A stretch of 64,000 nucleotides of DNA from an uncultured Microbacterium sp. (GTDB lineage: Bacteria > Actinomycetota > Actinomycetes > Actinomycetales > Microbacteriaceae), in assembly GCA_913774665.1 (NCBI GenBank), contig CAJYHN010000013.1, forward strand, positions 372,001-436,000, given 5' to 3'. The notes beneath the pieces were generated by a model. The model did no database searches. It was not told the DNA's origin and worked only from the letters and a program-made list of their open reading frames with translations. Position numbers and translations under genes: made by a program. This document shows positions 41,788-53,693 of the stretch, in pieces; position 1 is the stretch's first letter; each line of letters opens with the position of its first letter.

Positions 41788-42222
41788 ATGCCCGAAGCAG
41801 CACGGCGACGCGAGGCCGCGGAACGTGCGCGGCAGAACGCGCGCCACCTGACCGACGTCGGGACGAGTCCGTCCCTGGAGAACCCCTCGCCGATCGAGGT
41901 CTTCGTCGGTAACATGGTGCGCGGCGTCCTCGAGGTGATCGCGGGCGTGCGGGATCCGGAGCAACTGGTGCGGTGGATGTCCGAAGAGGTGTACCGCACC
42001 CTCCTTACCCGCGCGAGCCTCGCCGCCCGGGCGCGCAGCGCCCGCCGAGCACAGGTGTATCGCGTCGTGCACGAGATTCGCAGCGTCCGGCTGTCCTCCC
42101 CGCGTGAAGGCGCCATCGAGGCGACGGTGATCGTCACGGGTCGCATGCGAACGCGGGCCGTGGCCCTGCGTCTGGAGAACATCGAGCGACGCTGGCGCAT
42201 CACGGCACTGCATCTGCTGTGA
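41788..42222 (+). CDS. DUF6459-like Ala/Arg-rich protein
   Basis: A 144-residue cytosolic protein, rich in Arg and Ala. It resembles the actinobacterial Rv-type DUF6459 proteins found next to secA: an unstructured basic start, helix PIEVFVGNMVRGVLEVIAGV, then a beta-rich half (YRVVHEIRSVRLSSPREGAI; EATVIVTGRMRTRAVALRLE). The position a few genes from secA agrees with that family, but the assignment is from memory of pattern and function is unknown. A GAGG site lies just before the ATG. Confidence 0.75.
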   Translation: MPEAARRREAAERARQNARHLTDVGTSPSLENPSPIEVFVGNMVRGVLEVIAGVRDPEQLVRWMSEEVYRTLLTRASLAARARSARRAQVYRVVHEIRSVRLSSPREGAIEATVIVTGRMRTRAVALRLENIERRWRITALHLL

Positions 42223-42252
42223 CGCGCGCCGCCCCCAGCGCTGTGCAGACCG

Positions 42253-43479
42253 TCAGGGCCGCCAGGACGCCAAGAAGTTGCCGAGACGCTCGATCGCGTC
42301 GGTGATGACGCGCGCCTCGGGCAGCGTCACGATGCGCACGTGATCGGTCGCCGGCCAGTTGAAGCCCGAGCCTTGCACGAGCAGCACGTGCTCGGCGAGC
42401 AGGAAGTCGCGCACGAACTGCGCATCGTCGGGAATCTCGTACACCTCGGGGTCGAAGCGCGGGAACGCATACAGGGCCCCTCTCGGCATGACGCACGAGA
42501 CGCCCGGAATGGCCTCAAGGCCCTGCCACGCGGCATCCCTCTGCTCGTGAAGACGACCACTCGGGGCGATGAGCGCGTCGATCGACTGCACCCCCGACAA
42601 CGCCGCCTGCACCGCGAACTGCGCCGGCACGTTCGGGCACAGACGAGTGGATGCCAAGAGGTTGATGCCATGCAGGAATCCCTGCGCGTGCTCCTTGGGG
42701 CCGGTGATCGCGAGCCAGCCGGAGCGGTATCCCGCCACCCGGTAGGTCTTCGAAAGGCCGTTGAAGGTGAGGCAGAGCAGGTCGGGGGCGACCGTGGCCA
42801 TCGGGATGTGCACGGCGTCGTCGAACAGGATCCGGTCGTAGATCTCGTCGGCCAGCAGCAGAAGCGAGTGCTCACGGGCGATGTCGGCGATGCCCTCGAG
42901 GATCTCGCGCGAGTACACCGCGCCCGTGGGGTTGTTCGGATTGATGACGACGATCGCCTTGGTGCGCGGAGTGACCTTGGAGCGGATGTCCTCCAGGTCG
43001 GGCTGCCACTCGCGCTGCTCGTCGCAGAGGTAGTGCACGGGAGTGCCGCCGCCCAGGCTGGTCATCGCCGTCCACAGCGGGTAGTCGGGAGCGGGGATGA
43101 GCACCTCGTCGCCCTCGTCGAGCAGGGCCTGCATCGTCATCGTGATGAGCTCGGACACGCCGTTGCCCAGGAAGACGTGGTCGGGGTCGAGGTGGGGGAA
43201 GTCGGGCTCCTGCTCGTACCGCGAGACGACCGCGCGACGAGCGGACAGGATGCCACGACTGTCGCTGTAACCGTGGGCGTGAGGGACCGAGGCGATCATG
43301 TCGCGCACGATCTGGTGCGGTGCCTCGAACCCGAAGATCGCCGGGTTGCCGGTGTTGAGCTTGAGGATCGAGTGCCCCTCGGCCTCGAGTCGATCGGCCT
43401 CGACGAGGGCCTCCCCGCGGATCTCGTAGAGGACGTCCTTCAGCTTGGACGACTGGTCGAGGGGGCGCAGCGGGCTCAT
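42253..43479 (-). CDS. PLP aminotransferase, AlaA type
   Basis: Class I/II aminotransferase of 408 residues, close in pattern to the alanine transaminases AlaA/AlaT. Motifs: KLNTGNPAIFGFEAPHQIVR, YSDSRGILSARRAVVSRYEQ, NPNNPTGAVYSREILEGIAD, the Asp-Tyr pair ADEIYDRILFDD and the Schiff-base lysine in TFNGLSKTYRVAGYRSGWLA (about residue 247). The start is the ATG at 43479; the open frame beyond it runs through a terminator hairpin and so is not coding. Confidence 0.9.
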   Translation of the reverse strand: MSPLRPLDQSSKLKDVLYEIRGEALVEADRLEAEGHSILKLNTGNPAIFGFEAPHQIVRDMIASVPHAHGYSDSRGILSARRAVVSRYEQEPDFPHLDPDHVFLGNGVSELITMTMQALLDEGDEVLIPAPDYPLWTAMTSLGGGTPVHYLCDEQREWQPDLEDIRSKVTPRTKAIVVINPNNPTGAVYSREILEGIADIAREHSLLLLADEIYDRILFDDAVHIPMATVAPDLLCLTFNGLSKTYRVAGYRSGWLAITGPKEHAQGFLHGINLLASTRLCPNVPAQFAVQAALSGVQSIDALIAPSGRLHEQRDAAWQGLEAIPGVSCVMPRGALYAFPRFDPEVYEIPDDAQFVRDFLLAEHVLLVQGSGFNWPATDHVRIVTLPEARVITDAIERLGNFLASWRP

Positions 43480-43580
43480 CGGTTCAGGATATCCCCGGGC
43501 CGTCGCGGCCAATCGACACCGCGTGGACCGCTCGGTCGGGCGACTCCCCCGACCGGCGGCCGGACGACGGCACCCCGGAA

Positions 43581-43623
43581 CGACGGATGCCGCGCCCCCG
43601 ACCTCGGGGCGCGGCATCCGTCG
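43581..43623. terminator. Terminator between secA and the aminotransferase
   Basis: An 18-bp perfect stem, 43581-43598 with 43606-43623, around a 7-base loop, directly after the secA stop. Arm bases include CGGATGCCGCGCCCC, again the GGATGCC heptamer. Confidence 0.92.
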
Positions 43624-43628
43624 TGCGC

Positions 43629-46424
<2,796 letters not shown>

Positions 46425-46494
46425 GGAGCATCTCCATCTGTCGGGTGCGGCGCCCGCGTGGACGCCGGCCTGCGAACAGGCATACATCGCCCAT

Positions 46495-46508
46495 GTTATC
46501 CGTGTTAC
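46495..46508. promoter_or_regulatory. Direct-repeat motif in the secA divergent promoter region
   Basis: On the minus strand this reads GTAACACGGATAAC, two near-direct repeats (GTAAC, ATAAC) nine bases apart, about 70 bases before secA. It is among the few AT-rich stretches of the spacer and could be an operator or part of the -10/-35 region. MtrA sites are GTAAC-type direct repeats with wider spacing, so I only note the resemblance. Confidence 0.3.
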
Positions 46509-46607
46509 CCGTTCGTGACCTGCGAGGAGGCCGCAATCCGAAAGAGCGGTGCGCGCCCGCAGCGAACACACGGCGACGCCGCCGAACCCGACGCCTAGGA
46601 TCGACCC

Positions 46608-47915
46608 ATGGCCGGTTTCTGGGGCAAGAGGAAGCGCGAAGAGCAGGACGCGGCGGATGCCGATCTGGCACGCCGAGCGGAGCTCGCGATCGTCGCGGCC
46701 GACGAGCGCGTGCGCCTCACCTCGGACGAACTCGATTTCGCCCGCGCCGAACTCGGCGACAAGGCGACCGAAGACCTCGCGGCGGCCCTCGACTCCGTGC
46801 GGACGCACCTCGCCGAGGCGTTCCAGCTGCACCAGCTGAACCACGACGAGATCCCCGACACCAAAGAAGAACTGCGCACGCGCAACGCGCGCATCGTCCA
46901 GCTGTCGCAGTGGGCCGAAGACCTGCTCGAGGAGCGCACCCAGGTGCTTCAGCCCAAGATCGACGCCGTGCGCCGCGCCCCCGAGACCCTGGCGCGGGTA
47001 CGCGCGGATCGCGACCGGCTCGCCGAGCGCATCCCGAACGCCCGCGAGGTCGTCGACCGGCTGTCCCGCCGGTACAGCGATTCGGCCCTGGCCCAGATCG
47101 GCGGCAACGCCGAAGAGATCGAGCAGCTGCTCGACTTCGCCGTGCACACCGCGGCCGTCTCGGAGCGCCGTCGCGACGCGGGCCAGCGCGAGCAGGCGTC
47201 GGTCGCCCTCGAGGCGGCCACCGAGGCTGTTCGACGAGCGGAGTCCCTCCTGGATGCCGTGGACACCTTCGAGATCGAAGCCCTCCGCGCCGAGTCGACT
47301 CTCGCCGCCGTGGTCGACGACTCCCGCAACGACCTGATCGAAGCGCGACTCGGCGCGCAGACACCGGCCGTGGTCCAGGCCATGGCCACGCTGCAACAGG
47401 CCTTGACCGCGCTCCCCGCTTCGGGATCGCGCAGCGACCCCTTCGAGGCACTGTCCTCGCTGCGCAAGGCGAACGCCGATCTCGACCTCGCGCGCGAGCG
47501 CGCCGCCCGCCCCGTCCCCTCGCAGGATCAGGTGGAGCACGCGATCGACGACGCCGACCGGCAGATCGCTGTCGCTCGCGGCCTCATCACCGGGCACCGC
47601 GGCTGGATCGGTGCCGACGCGCGCACGCGCTTCGTCGAGGCCGAGCGCCTTCGCGCGGGCCTGCCGCTCGGACCCGTGCCCGAGGATCAGCGCGACACGG
47701 CCCTCGCCACCGCGAGACGGGCCGGCGCCCTGGCCTCCGAGGCCTTGCAGATCGCCCAGCGCGACATCGACCAGTCCCGCCCGAACGACTGGGGCAACGA
47801 CGGCCGCGGCGGTGGCTACGGCCGCGGGGGCGGAATGGGCGGCGGCAACATGGTCGGCGGCATGCTCGGCGGTCTCGTCATCGGCTCTCTGCTCGGCGAC
47901 ATCTTCGACGGCTGA
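46608..47915 (+). CDS. Coiled-coil protein resembling the C-terminal part of TPM-domain proteins
   Basis: 435 residues, mostly alpha-helical and charged ([60 protein letters not shown]), ending in a glycine-rich stretch ([20 protein letters not shown]) and a short hydrophobic tail ([17 protein letters not shown]). Actinobacterial TPM proteins have this helical region and Gly-rich tail after a TPM domain; here the TPM domain and signal peptide are missing. The Gly-rich tail plus GLVIGSLLG may touch the membrane. Function unknown; it is divergent from secA. Confidence 0.8.
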   Translation: MAGFWGKRKREEQDAADADLARRAELAIVAADERVRLTSDELDFARAELGDKATEDLAAALDSVRTHLAEAFQLHQLNHDEIPDTKEELRTRNARIVQLSQWAEDLLEERTQVLQPKIDAVRRAPETLARVRADRDRLAERIPNAREVVDRLSRRYSDSALAQIGGNAEEIEQLLDFAVHTAAVSERRRDAGQREQASVALEAATEAVRRAESLLDAVDTFEIEALRAESTLAAVVDDSRNDLIEARLGAQTPAVVQAMATLQQALTALPASGSRSDPFEALSSLRKANADLDLARERAARPVPSQDQVEHAIDDADRQIAVARGLITGHRGWIGADARTRFVEAERLRAGLPLGPVPEDQRDTALATARRAGALASEALQIAQRDIDQSRPNDWGNDGRGGGYGRGGGMGGGNMVGGMLGGLVIGSLLGDIFDG

Positions 47916-47934
47916 CCTTTCACGAGACGTCCCC

Positions 47935-47976
47935 GCGGTCGACGCCCCCGGTCCGAAGACCGGGGGCATCGACCGC
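47935..47976. terminator. Bidirectional terminator between the coiled-coil gene and hpf
   Basis: An 18-base arm pair with one mismatch (47935-47952 with 47959-47976) and a CCGAAG loop; arm core CGCCCCCGGT / ACCGGGGGC. It lies between convergent genes ending at 47915 and 47986. Confidence 0.85.
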
Positions 47977-47985
47977 TCTCTCAGA

Positions 47986-48648
47986 TCAGGATGCGACCCC
48001 GACGGCCGGGGCGGCCTGGGTCGCCAGCGCGATCACACCGTAGTCCCAGCCCTTGCGGCGGTAGACGACGCTCGGGTGATCGGTGCGCGCGTCGATGAAG
48101 AGGAAGAAGTCGTGGCCGACGAGCTCCATGCGGTCGACGGCGTCTTCGACCGTCATCCACTCGGCGCCGAACTCCTTCTGTCGGATGACGACGGGCGTGT
48201 AGTCCTGGTCGTCGGCGTCGGCCTCCTGCACGGGGACCGCACCGGTCGCGACAGCGCGCAGGACCTCGACGGAGGCGGGCTCGACGTCGATGCCGGCGAG
48301 CTCTCCCGTGCCCTTTTCGAACTTCGCGCCGCGGGGGTGATTGCGCGCGTCGATGCGCTTGTCCTTCGCGCGGCGCACCTGCTCGGAGATCTTGTCGACC
48401 GCGAGGTCGAGAGCGGCGAACTTGTCGGTGTCGGTCGCCTCCGCGCGGACGACCGGGCCCTTGCCGTCGAGCGTGAGCTCGACGGTGTCGTCTTCGAGAC
48501 GACCGTTGCGATAGGAGCGGTGGGTCACCTTGACCTCGAGCACGTGAGCGCGCGGGGCCAGGTGCTCGATGCGACTGACCTTCTCTTCGACCACCGAGCG
48601 GAAACGATCGGTGATACCGACTCCCACGCCGACGATGTTGGTGTCCAT
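47986..48648 (-). CDS. hpf: Long-form ribosome hibernation promoting factor
   Basis: Makes inactive 100S ribosome dimers in stationary phase or stress. 220 residues: N-terminal S30AE domain ([20 protein letters not shown] through about residue 100), a linker, and a C-terminal dimerisation domain ([40 protein letters not shown]). It has the most consensus ribosome site of the window, AGGAGG six bases before the ATG. Confidence 0.96.
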   Translation of the reverse strand: MDTNIVGVGVGITDRFRSVVEEKVSRIEHLAPRAHVLEVKVTHRSYRNGRLEDDTVELTLDGKGPVVRAEATDTDKFAALDLAVDKISEQVRRAKDKRIDARNHPRGAKFEKGTGELAGIDVEPASVEVLRAVATGAVPVQEADADDQDYTPVVIRQKEFGAEWMTVEDAVDRMELVGHDFFLFIDARTDHPSVVYRRKGWDYGVIALATQAAPAVGVAS

Positions 48649-48741
48649 CTGTGACCTCCTTGTTCCGGGTTCCGCCCGGTCTAAGGGCAGAACATCCGTC
48701 GCCTTCAGTCATCCCCACGCTAGTAGCCCGCCACTCTCGTG

Positions 48742-49410
48742 TCACGTCTCAATCACCCGGGATTTACCTTCGGTGTTCCCGCGACGCGGCGTGTGCGCCA
48801 ACGCCACGGCGATCACCTCGTCCGCTCCCCCAGCCCTCAGTGCCCTCGCCGCCTCGGCGAGGGTCGCCCCGGTGGTGACCACGTCGTCGACCACCACGAC
48901 CACCCCACCGGAGAGGGGCCGGCTCACGAACGCTCCCCCGATGTTCTCCCGCCGCGCGCGGCGACCGAGGCCGCGCTGGTCGTCGGTCGCGCGGGCCAGA
49001 CGCAGGAGTCGCTCGTGCGTCCACCCCGCTCGACGCATCAACACGTCGAGGGGACGGTATCCGCGACGGCGGAAGGCGGCGCGCGTGCTCGGGACGGTGG
49101 TCACTCGGGCACCGGCGGGGGTCGCGACCCGCAGCGCCTCCGCCAGGGCCGGGGCGAGAGCGCGCGCGAGGGAGGTGCGCCCCTCCTCCTTGAGCGCGCG
49201 GACGACACGGGCCGCGACACCCTCGAAGGTGAGGGCACTCGTCACCGTCACCCCCGGCTCGACGAGGCGGCGGGTCACCACCGCGACCAGGGCGTCGCGG
49301 CATCCGGAACACAGGTCCGTGTCGACGACGCCGCACCCCGCGCAGGCGACCGGCAGCCAGAACGTGAGGGCATCTCGGAAGGATGAGGAGACCGCGACGG
49401 CGAGCGACAT
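48742..49410 (-). CDS. comF: ComF-family phosphoribosyltransferase-like protein
   Basis: 222 residues: N-terminal zinc-binding double CxxC (CAGCGVVDTDLCSGC at about 23-37) and a type I PRTase domain with the PRPP loop VVVVVDDVVTTGATLAEAAR near 170-190. ComF proteins assist DNA uptake in competent bacteria; in actinobacteria they are common beside hpf and lpqB without other competence genes, so the role here is open. I use the ATG at 49410; the frame extends further upstream but overlaps no coding signal. Confidence 0.9.
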   Translation of the reverse strand: MSLAVAVSSSFRDALTFWLPVACAGCGVVDTDLCSGCRDALVAVVTRRLVEPGVTVTSALTFEGVAARVVRALKEEGRTSLARALAPALAEALRVATPAGARVTTVPSTRAAFRRRGYRPLDVLMRRAGWTHERLLRLARATDDQRGLGRRARRENIGGAFVSRPLSGGVVVVVDDVVTTGATLAEAARALRAGGADEVIAVALAHTPRRGNTEGKSRVIET

Positions 49411-49501
49411 GAGCCCAGGGTGACGCCGCCGGCGGCCGCGCCTCGGCCCGGCAACCCCCTTTCCGGGATGACGCGCGGCGTTCGCCCGGTGGGGAGGAGC
49501 C

Positions 49502-51160
49502 TCAGGAGGTCGTGCCCTGCTGGGCGGCCAGCACGCGGATGCCGGTCGCCACCAGGGTCCACGAGCTGCCGCGACGGCTGTAGAGGCGACCGGTGCCGTC
49601 GAGGACGCGGACGCTCGTGCTGCCCGCAGCGAGAGTCGTCGCGCCGTCCGGTGCCGCGGCCTCGGTGCCCCGGCCCCCCACGTTGAGCTCGCGCAGACGG
49701 CTGGCGCCGTCGACGTCGGCCAGGACTCCGACCGTGGTGTCGTCGAGCCACGCCAGATCGAACGCCCCCTGCTGCGCGAACGACAGCACGTGCGGGACCC
49801 CGAGATCCACCTCGCCACCCTCGCGCTGGATGCCGGCCACCCACACCTCGCGCGTGCCCGAGACCGTCACGATCGCCGCGACCCGCGTGCCGTCGCGCGA
49901 GATCTGCATCGCACTGATCTCGGAGGCATCGGGCCAGGCATTGCCCACATTGCGCGGGACCCCCTCGGCCGTGATGACCCGCAGCTGCGTCGGAGCGGAG
50001 CTCGGCACGCTCCAGATCGCCCCCTCGGCGTCGATCGTGGGCGCGATGAGCCCCGAGCGCTCGTCGAGGAGGAAGGTGCGCCCGTCGGCGAGAGCGCTCG
50101 CCACGGCGCCCTGCTGCGTGCGGACGGCGGCCAGGCTCCGATCGGCCTCGAGCTCCACCGAAGCCGGCGAGAGCGACTCGATCGCGTCGGAGAGCCCGCC
50201 GAGCGACTCCACCGTGTCGCCGGCGAGCGCGCCGAACGCCCCCGCCGTGGTGAGCACGGCCGGAGAGGGATCGACGCGCGTGACGCGGACCGACACCTCG
50301 GACGCGGGGACGGGAGTGCCCTCGACCGTCATCTGGACGTCGCTGATCCCGGCCGTGACGAGACTCTTCGACAGCTGGGTCTGCATGCGGTCCAGCGTCG
50401 TGCGGTCGAGGCTGAGCGCCGCCCGCGGCAGCTGCACCTGGGCGACCCCGCTCGACGAGAGCGTCACCGACCGCCCCACCAACGACAGCTCGTCGGGGAA
50501 CGCCGTCTTGACCGCACCCGCGAGCCACGCACTCGGCTGACCGTCGACGAGGGCCGTCGCCACCCGACTGGCCACCAGGGCCCGGGGGAACCAGCGGACG
50601 TCGGGGACGATGAAACTCCACGTGGGATCGAAGTACGCGATGGATGCCGACTGGTAGACGGTCGGGAACACCTCCTCGTACAGCACGACTCCGTCGGGCG
50701 CCGAGGTGATGCGCCACTGATCGTCGACGCGCGCGAGGGTGAACGACAGCGACTCCGCGGTCCCCGAGGCGGTCGGCGCGTAGGCGCCGTTGGCATCCAC
50801 TCCCGCCATCGTCGTGAGCGAGACCGTCACCCCGGTGCCGTCGGCGTTCGCGGTGGCGCGGCGATCGGCGAGACGGTCGATCGTGACGCGAGCTCGCGGG
50901 TCCCACTGCGTCCCGGACGCCAGGAACAGCTTCGCCGTGGCCCAGTCGTCGGCGGGACCGGAGCCGGCGCGGAGGAACCCCTCCACGATCTCGGCGGGAG
51001 AGGCGTCGTCCTGCGGCCCGTCGGGGACGAACGCGAAAGCCTGCGTGTCGTCGACCTGCGGGCCGCGACCGGGATTGACGTACCCGGAGGTCGGCAGGCC
51101 CGTGCAGGCGGTGAGCACGAGGACGAGGGCGAGACCGACGAAGGCGAGGGCGCGTCTCAT
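49502..51160 (-). CDS. lpqB: Lipoprotein LpqB
   Basis: Extracellular lipoprotein that modulates MtrAB signalling. The 552 residues start with a lipoprotein signal (MRRALAFVGLALVLVLTACT; lipobox LTAC, Cys19), followed by a GerMN-like domain near 200-320 and a C-terminal LpqB beta-propeller region (WSVPSSAPTQLRVITAEGVP; AGIQREGGEVDLGVPHVLSF). Its start overlaps the mtrB stop by 4 bases, the order mtrA-mtrB-lpqB being typical of actinobacteria. Confidence 0.95.
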   Translation of the reverse strand: MRRALAFVGLALVLVLTACTGLPTSGYVNPGRGPQVDDTQAFAFVPDGPQDDASPAEIVEGFLRAGSGPADDWATAKLFLASGTQWDPRARVTIDRLADRRATANADGTGVTVSLTTMAGVDANGAYAPTASGTAESLSFTLARVDDQWRITSAPDGVVLYEEVFPTVYQSASIAYFDPTWSFIVPDVRWFPRALVASRVATALVDGQPSAWLAGAVKTAFPDELSLVGRSVTLSSSGVAQVQLPRAALSLDRTTLDRMQTQLSKSLVTAGISDVQMTVEGTPVPASEVSVRVTRVDPSPAVLTTAGAFGALAGDTVESLGGLSDAIESLSPASVELEADRSLAAVRTQQGAVASALADGRTFLLDERSGLIAPTIDAEGAIWSVPSSAPTQLRVITAEGVPRNVGNAWPDASEISAMQISRDGTRVAAIVTVSGTREVWVAGIQREGGEVDLGVPHVLSFAQQGAFDLAWLDDTTVGVLADVDGASRLRELNVGGRGTEAAAPDGATTLAAGSTSVRVLDGTGRLYSRRGSSWTLVATGIRVLAAQQGTTS

Positions 51161-52842
51161 GTCGTCTTCCTCACTCCCGGACGGGTGGAGATGGGCTGGG
51201 TGAGCCCGAGGGCCTCGAGGGCCCCGCCCTGCTCGTCGTCGGGGACGAGCGGCAGGGGCGAGCTGCTGACCGGCTCGCCGGCCCGCGGGAGCGTGAGCAC
51301 GAAGTTCGAGCCGCGCCCCGGCTCCGACCAGACCGACAGGGTACCGCCGTGCAGCTTGGCGTCGCCGAGGGCGATGGACAGGCCGAGGCCCGTGCCGCCG
51401 ATGGTGCGCACGCGCGAGGGGTCGGCGCGCCAGAAGCGGTCGAACACGCGCTCGACGTCGTCGGGCTGCATGCCCAGACCGAAGTCGCGCACGCCGAGGG
51501 CGACGGCATCCCGATCACTGTCGACCGACACCACGATCGGGCGTCCCTCCCCGTGCTCGATCGCGTTGCCGAGGAGGTTGCGCACGATCCGGCGCACGCG
51601 TCGGGCGTCCATGTCCACCGGGGTGTATCCGCCCGGCGCGACCAGACGCACGTCCGAACCGTGCCCCTCGGCGAGCTGCTCCATCGAGAGGATGACGTCT
51701 TCGGCGAGGTGGGCCAGGCTCGTCGGCTCGAGCTCGAGCTGCACGGACCCGGCGTCGTACCGGCTGATCTCGAGCAGGTCGGTGAGCAGCACCTCGAAAC
51801 GCTGCACCTGCGCGTGGAGGAGCTCGGCCGCGCGGCCGGTGGCGGGGTCGAACTCCTCGCGCTGATCGTTGATCATGTCCGCGGCGAGTTTGATCGTCGT
51901 CAGGGGCGTCCGCAGCTCGTGGGAGACGTCCGAGACGAAGCGCTGCTGCACGAGCGAGAGGTCGGCCAGCTCCTTGATCTGCGACTCGATACTGTCGGCC
52001 ATCGCGTTGAACGAGCGGTTGAGGGTCGCGAGCTCGTCCTCGCCGCGCACCGGGAGGCGCACCCCCAGATCACCCGCGGCGAGCTTGGCGCTGGTCTCGG
52101 CGGCATTCGCGATCGGGGTCGTCACCGATCGCAGCACGAACCACGCGATCGCCCCGATGAGCAGGACGAGGACGAGCCCGACCACCCACAGCAGCACCTG
52201 CACGAACGCGAGGGTCTGCGAGGCGCTCGTCAGGTCGTACCCCATGTAGAGCTCGTACGAGTCGACCCCGTCTTCGGCGGGGAAACGCAGTTGATGACCG
52301 ACCAGGATGCCGGGAACCTCGCGGCCGTCGTCGGCGGGCAGCGCCACCGATTGCCACCACTGCAGATCGGGGCTCGACTGGACCTGCGTGCGCAGGGCAT
52401 CGGTCACCAGACTCGACTCGAACGCCGGGGAGATGAAGGGCTGAGGGGCGAGGGGCGAGGGCGGGCCGATGCGATACAGGGCGATGAGATCGCTCGAGGA
52501 CTGCTGCGACAGGCGCGTCGCGATGCCGTTCATCAGCGTCTGCGCGGCGGCGGGATCGGTCGAGTCGACGGCGGCGTCGAGGGTAGCCTGGGCGGCCGCG
52601 GTGGCGCGTTGGGCCTCGAGAAGCACCTGGTCCTTGCGAGCGGTGAACAGCTCGTTCTGGATGACGAGCGCCATGGCGACGCAGGTCACGAGGATGGTCG
52701 CCGCTGTGAGCGTCACCGTGAGCACGATGGTGCGGAAACGCAGGGAACGGCGCCACAGGGTGGCCAGGCGGTCGCGCACCACGCGCCAATCCCGCCATCC
52801 CCGCACCCGTGGCCGCGGGAGGGTGCGCACCGCCCCCGTCAT
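51157..52842 (-). CDS. mtrB: Sensor histidine kinase MtrB
   Basis: Partner of MtrA in a cell-envelope and cell-cycle two-component system. 561 residues: N-terminal membrane segment (RTIVLTVTLTAATILVTCVA), an extracellular sensor (about 65-215), second membrane segment (VQVLLWVVGLVLVLLIGAIA), HAMP, HisKA with phospho-acceptor in RFVSDVSHELRTPLTTIKLA, and HATPase (RNLLGNAIEHGEGRPIVVSV; IGGTGLGLSIALGDAKLHGG). It starts 7 bases after the mtrA stop. Confidence 0.96.
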   Translation of the reverse strand: MTGAVRTLPRPRVRGWRDWRVVRDRLATLWRRSLRFRTIVLTVTLTAATILVTCVAMALVIQNELFTARKDQVLLEAQRATAAAQATLDAAVDSTDPAAAQTLMNGIATRLSQQSSSDLIALYRIGPPSPLAPQPFISPAFESSLVTDALRTQVQSSPDLQWWQSVALPADDGREVPGILVGHQLRFPAEDGVDSYELYMGYDLTSASQTLAFVQVLLWVVGLVLVLLIGAIAWFVLRSVTTPIANAAETSAKLAAGDLGVRLPVRGEDELATLNRSFNAMADSIESQIKELADLSLVQQRFVSDVSHELRTPLTTIKLAADMINDQREEFDPATGRAAELLHAQVQRFEVLLTDLLEISRYDAGSVQLELEPTSLAHLAEDVILSMEQLAEGHGSDVRLVAPGGYTPVDMDARRVRRIVRNLLGNAIEHGEGRPIVVSVDSDRDAVALGVRDFGLGMQPDDVERVFDRFWRADPSRVRTIGGTGLGLSIALGDAKLHGGTLSVWSEPGRGSNFVLTLPRAGEPVSSSPLPLVPDDEQGGALEALGLTQPISTRPGVRKTT

Positions 52843-52849
52843 GAGGGGG

Positions 52850-53530
52850 TCAGGCCACCGCGCCGGCGCGGTAGCCCACGCCGCGCACGGTCGTCACGAT
52901 GCGCGGGTTGTCGGGGTCGGCCTCGATCTTGGCGCGCAGTCGCTGGACGTGCACGTTGACCAGTCGCGTGTCGGCCTTGTAGTGGTACCCCCACACCTGC
53001 TCGAGCAGCATCTCGCGAGAGAACACCTGCTGCGGCTTCTCGGCCAGGGCGACGAGGAGCTCGAACTCGAGGGGGGTCAGGGCGATCGGGACGTCGCCGC
53101 GGCGGACCTCGTGCGCGGCGACGTCGACGACCAGGTCGCCGATGCGCAGCGTCTCATCGACGGGAGCCTGCACGGGACGCAGACGCGTGCGGATGCGCGC
53201 GACCAGCTCCTTCGGGTTGAAGGGCTTCATGATGTAGTCGTCCGCACCCGACTCGAGGCCCTTGACCACGTCGGCCGTGTCGGTGCGCGCCGTCAGCATG
53301 ATGATCGGGACGCCGGACTCGGCCCGCACGCGCGTGCAGATCTCGATGCCGTCGACGCCCGGGAGCATGAGGTCGAGCAGGATGAGGTCGGGACGCTCGG
53401 TGCGCCACGCGTCGACGGCCTGGGCGCCGTCCGCGCAGAACACCGTGTCGAATCCCTCGGTGCGCAGCACGATGCCGATCATCTCGGCCAGCGCGGTGTC
53501 GTCGTCGACCACCAGGATCCGTGAAGTCAT
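52850..53530 (-). CDS. mtrA: Response regulator MtrA
   Basis: OmpR-type regulator of 226 residues: receiver domain with acidic pocket (ILVVDDDTALAEMIG) and phospho-acceptor Asp in PDLILLDLMLPGVDG, Lys in FNPKELVARIRTRL context, and a C-terminal winged helix (LTPLEFELLVALAEKPQQVF; VNVHVQRLRAKIEADPDNPR). The ATG at 53530 gives the standard length; the frame stays open upstream but is not coding. In actinobacteria MtrA links replication, division and wall hydrolase genes. Confidence 0.97.
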   Translation of the reverse strand: MTSRILVVDDDTALAEMIGIVLRTEGFDTVFCADGAQAVDAWRTERPDLILLDLMLPGVDGIEICTRVRAESGVPIIMLTARTDTADVVKGLESGADDYIMKPFNPKELVARIRTRLRPVQAPVDETLRIGDLVVDVAAHEVRRGDVPIALTPLEFELLVALAEKPQQVFSREMLLEQVWGYHYKADTRLVNVHVQRLRAKIEADPDNPRIVTTVRGVGYRAGAVA

Positions 53531-53693
53531 TCGGGTGCAGGTCTTCCGTCTCGAACCCGCTCGGGGACGGGTAAAGCGCCCCGGGTGAGGGCGCGTCGTA
53601 TCGAGAGTAGTCGACCTGCCTGGACGACAGGGGTGCGTGTCGGGGGTGTGTGACACGATGAGGGCACCGCCATGTGACGAGGAGGGGCCCCAC

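Noticed and set aside
46495-46508. MtrA binding site before secA
   Set aside because: The two GTAAC-like words are nine bases apart, closer than the spacing I know for MtrA repeats. I keep it only as a low-confidence repeat.
48742-49818. A longer ComF reading frame extending to 49818
   Set aside because: The extra N-terminal part is antisense to the lpqB C-terminal region and lacks a ribosome site; the zinc-binding ComF start at 49410 gives the normal length.
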